DNA of 64,000 nt from an uncultured Selenomonas sp. GTDB lineage: Bacteria > Bacillota > Negativicutes > Selenomonadales > Selenomonadaceae. The stretch lies in NCBI GenBank assembly GCA_905372355.1, contig CAJPOT010000002.1, positions 62,001 through 126,000 of the forward strand, given 5' to 3'. Below, piece after piece: positions 63,532 through 64,000 of the stretch. Position numbers and translations under genes: made by a program. The first letter of the stretch is position 1; every line of letters starts with the position of its first letter. Below the pieces are notes generated by a model that ran no database searches, had not been told where the DNA came from, and worked only from the letters and a program-made list of their open reading frames with translations.

Positions 63532-64000
63532 TCAAAGCGCCGACAGCCTTTCCCATGCCGCCGCTGTCTGCGCAGCCGTCTCTTGCAACGTGCCATCGTT
63601 CTCGATGATGCAGTCGGCACGCTGCCTCTTCTCCTCCAGAGGAAACTGCGAGCGAATCCTTGCCGCCGCTTCCTCCTCAGTATAGCCGTTGCGCTTCATC
63701 AGACGCGCCAGCTGCGTCTCCTTCGACACAGAGACGAGCCAGATGGAATCTGCCATGCGATTCCAACCCGCCTCAAAGAGCAGCGGCACATCGAGAAAGA
63801 TGATTTTCGCGCCCTTTTTCTCAAGAGCGGCAATCTTTTTCCTCACGCTTGCGGCAATCAACGGATGCGCCGCCCCATCGATCCAGCGCCGCTCCTCGGG
63901 ATTGGAAAACACTCGCGCCGCAATCTTTTCACGGCAAAGACTGCCGTCCTCAGCCAAGATCTCTTCACCGAAATGCTCGCGATAGGCATCCCAAAGAGGT
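63532..64000 (-). CDS. coaE: Dephospho-CoA kinase, C-terminal part (runs off window)
   Basis: CoaE phosphorylates dephospho-CoA, the last step of CoA synthesis. The frame is open to the window edge (PLWDAYREHFGEEILAEDGS and on), so the N-terminal P-loop is missing here. A TTG inside the frame (63957) could be mistaken for a start. Seen are CREKIAARVFSNPEERRWIDGAAHPLI, FLDVPLLFEAGWNRMADSIWLV and the lid region RLMKRNGYTEEEAAARIRSQFPLEEK. It lies 32 bases upstream of the SLT gene. Confidence 0.94.
   Translation of the reverse strand, partial: PLWDAYREHFGEEILAEDGSLCREKIAARVFSNPEERRWIDGAAHPLIAASVRKKIAALEKKGAKIIFLDVPLLFEAGWNRMADSIWLVSVSKETQLARLMKRNGYTEEEAAARIRSQFPLEEKRQRADCIIENDGTLQETAAQTAAAWERLSAL

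Overview
The window looks like a chromosomal housekeeping segment of a diderm Firmicute in the Negativicutes, most likely Selenomonas or a close relative. This is inferred, not searched. The Firmicutes marks are a PolC-type replicative polymerase and the def-fmt-rsmB-rlmN-stp-prkC-rsgA-rpe gene order. The outer-membrane marks are a porin with an N-terminal SLH domain and a C-terminal Phe, plus surE and a short hisG with hisZ. Almost every gene is on the minus strand. The one clear plus-strand gene is at 1248-2876. I saw no tRNA, rRNA, CRISPR array, insertion sequence or prophage.

Layout from the left: a truncated ilvD; cobO; a plus-strand exported SGNH hydrolase; ftsK; then alaS, an orphan hlyD-like adaptor, surE, ahcY and mtaD (methyl cycle). 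Next come ppaC-pcrA-ligA. From about 19.1 to 27.4 kb lies a compact histidine operon, in transcription order: a TrpR/YerC-like regulator, hisZ, an HD-domain gene, hisG, hisD, hisB, hisH, hisA, hisF, hisIE and a SagB-type nitroreductase. It has a near-consensus promoter and an intrinsic terminator whose stem contains the last gene's stop codon. Then follow an SLH porin, a MATE exporter and a five-gene peptide/nickel-type ABC transporter behind a cobalamin riboswitch.

From 36 to 51 kb one long, tightly packed block runs def, fmt, DUF116, rsmB, rlmN, fhaA-like, fhaB-like, stp, rodA, pbpA, prkC, rsgA, rpe, queC, folE2 and a UPF0104 membrane protein. It joins the Bacillus-type translation/kinase order to the actinobacterial type FHA/rodA/pbpA/kinase order. 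A lone amidohydrolase and the miaB-mutS-mutL-methyltransferase group follow. The right end holds polC (which appears to lack the proofreading exonuclease), an SLT lytic transglycosylase and a truncated coaE.

The most unusual non-coding content is a short nested-palindrome repeat family with three copies: a full copy in the 5' leader of miaB, an internally deleted copy inside the his operon flanked by a 5-bp direct repeat, and a solo right arm next to the ftsK 3' end. The other strong leads are the B12-riboswitch transporter, the exonuclease-less PolC and the HD-domain gene coupled to hisZ. Many starts were chosen from Shine-Dalgarno spacing, and several are TTG or GTG.
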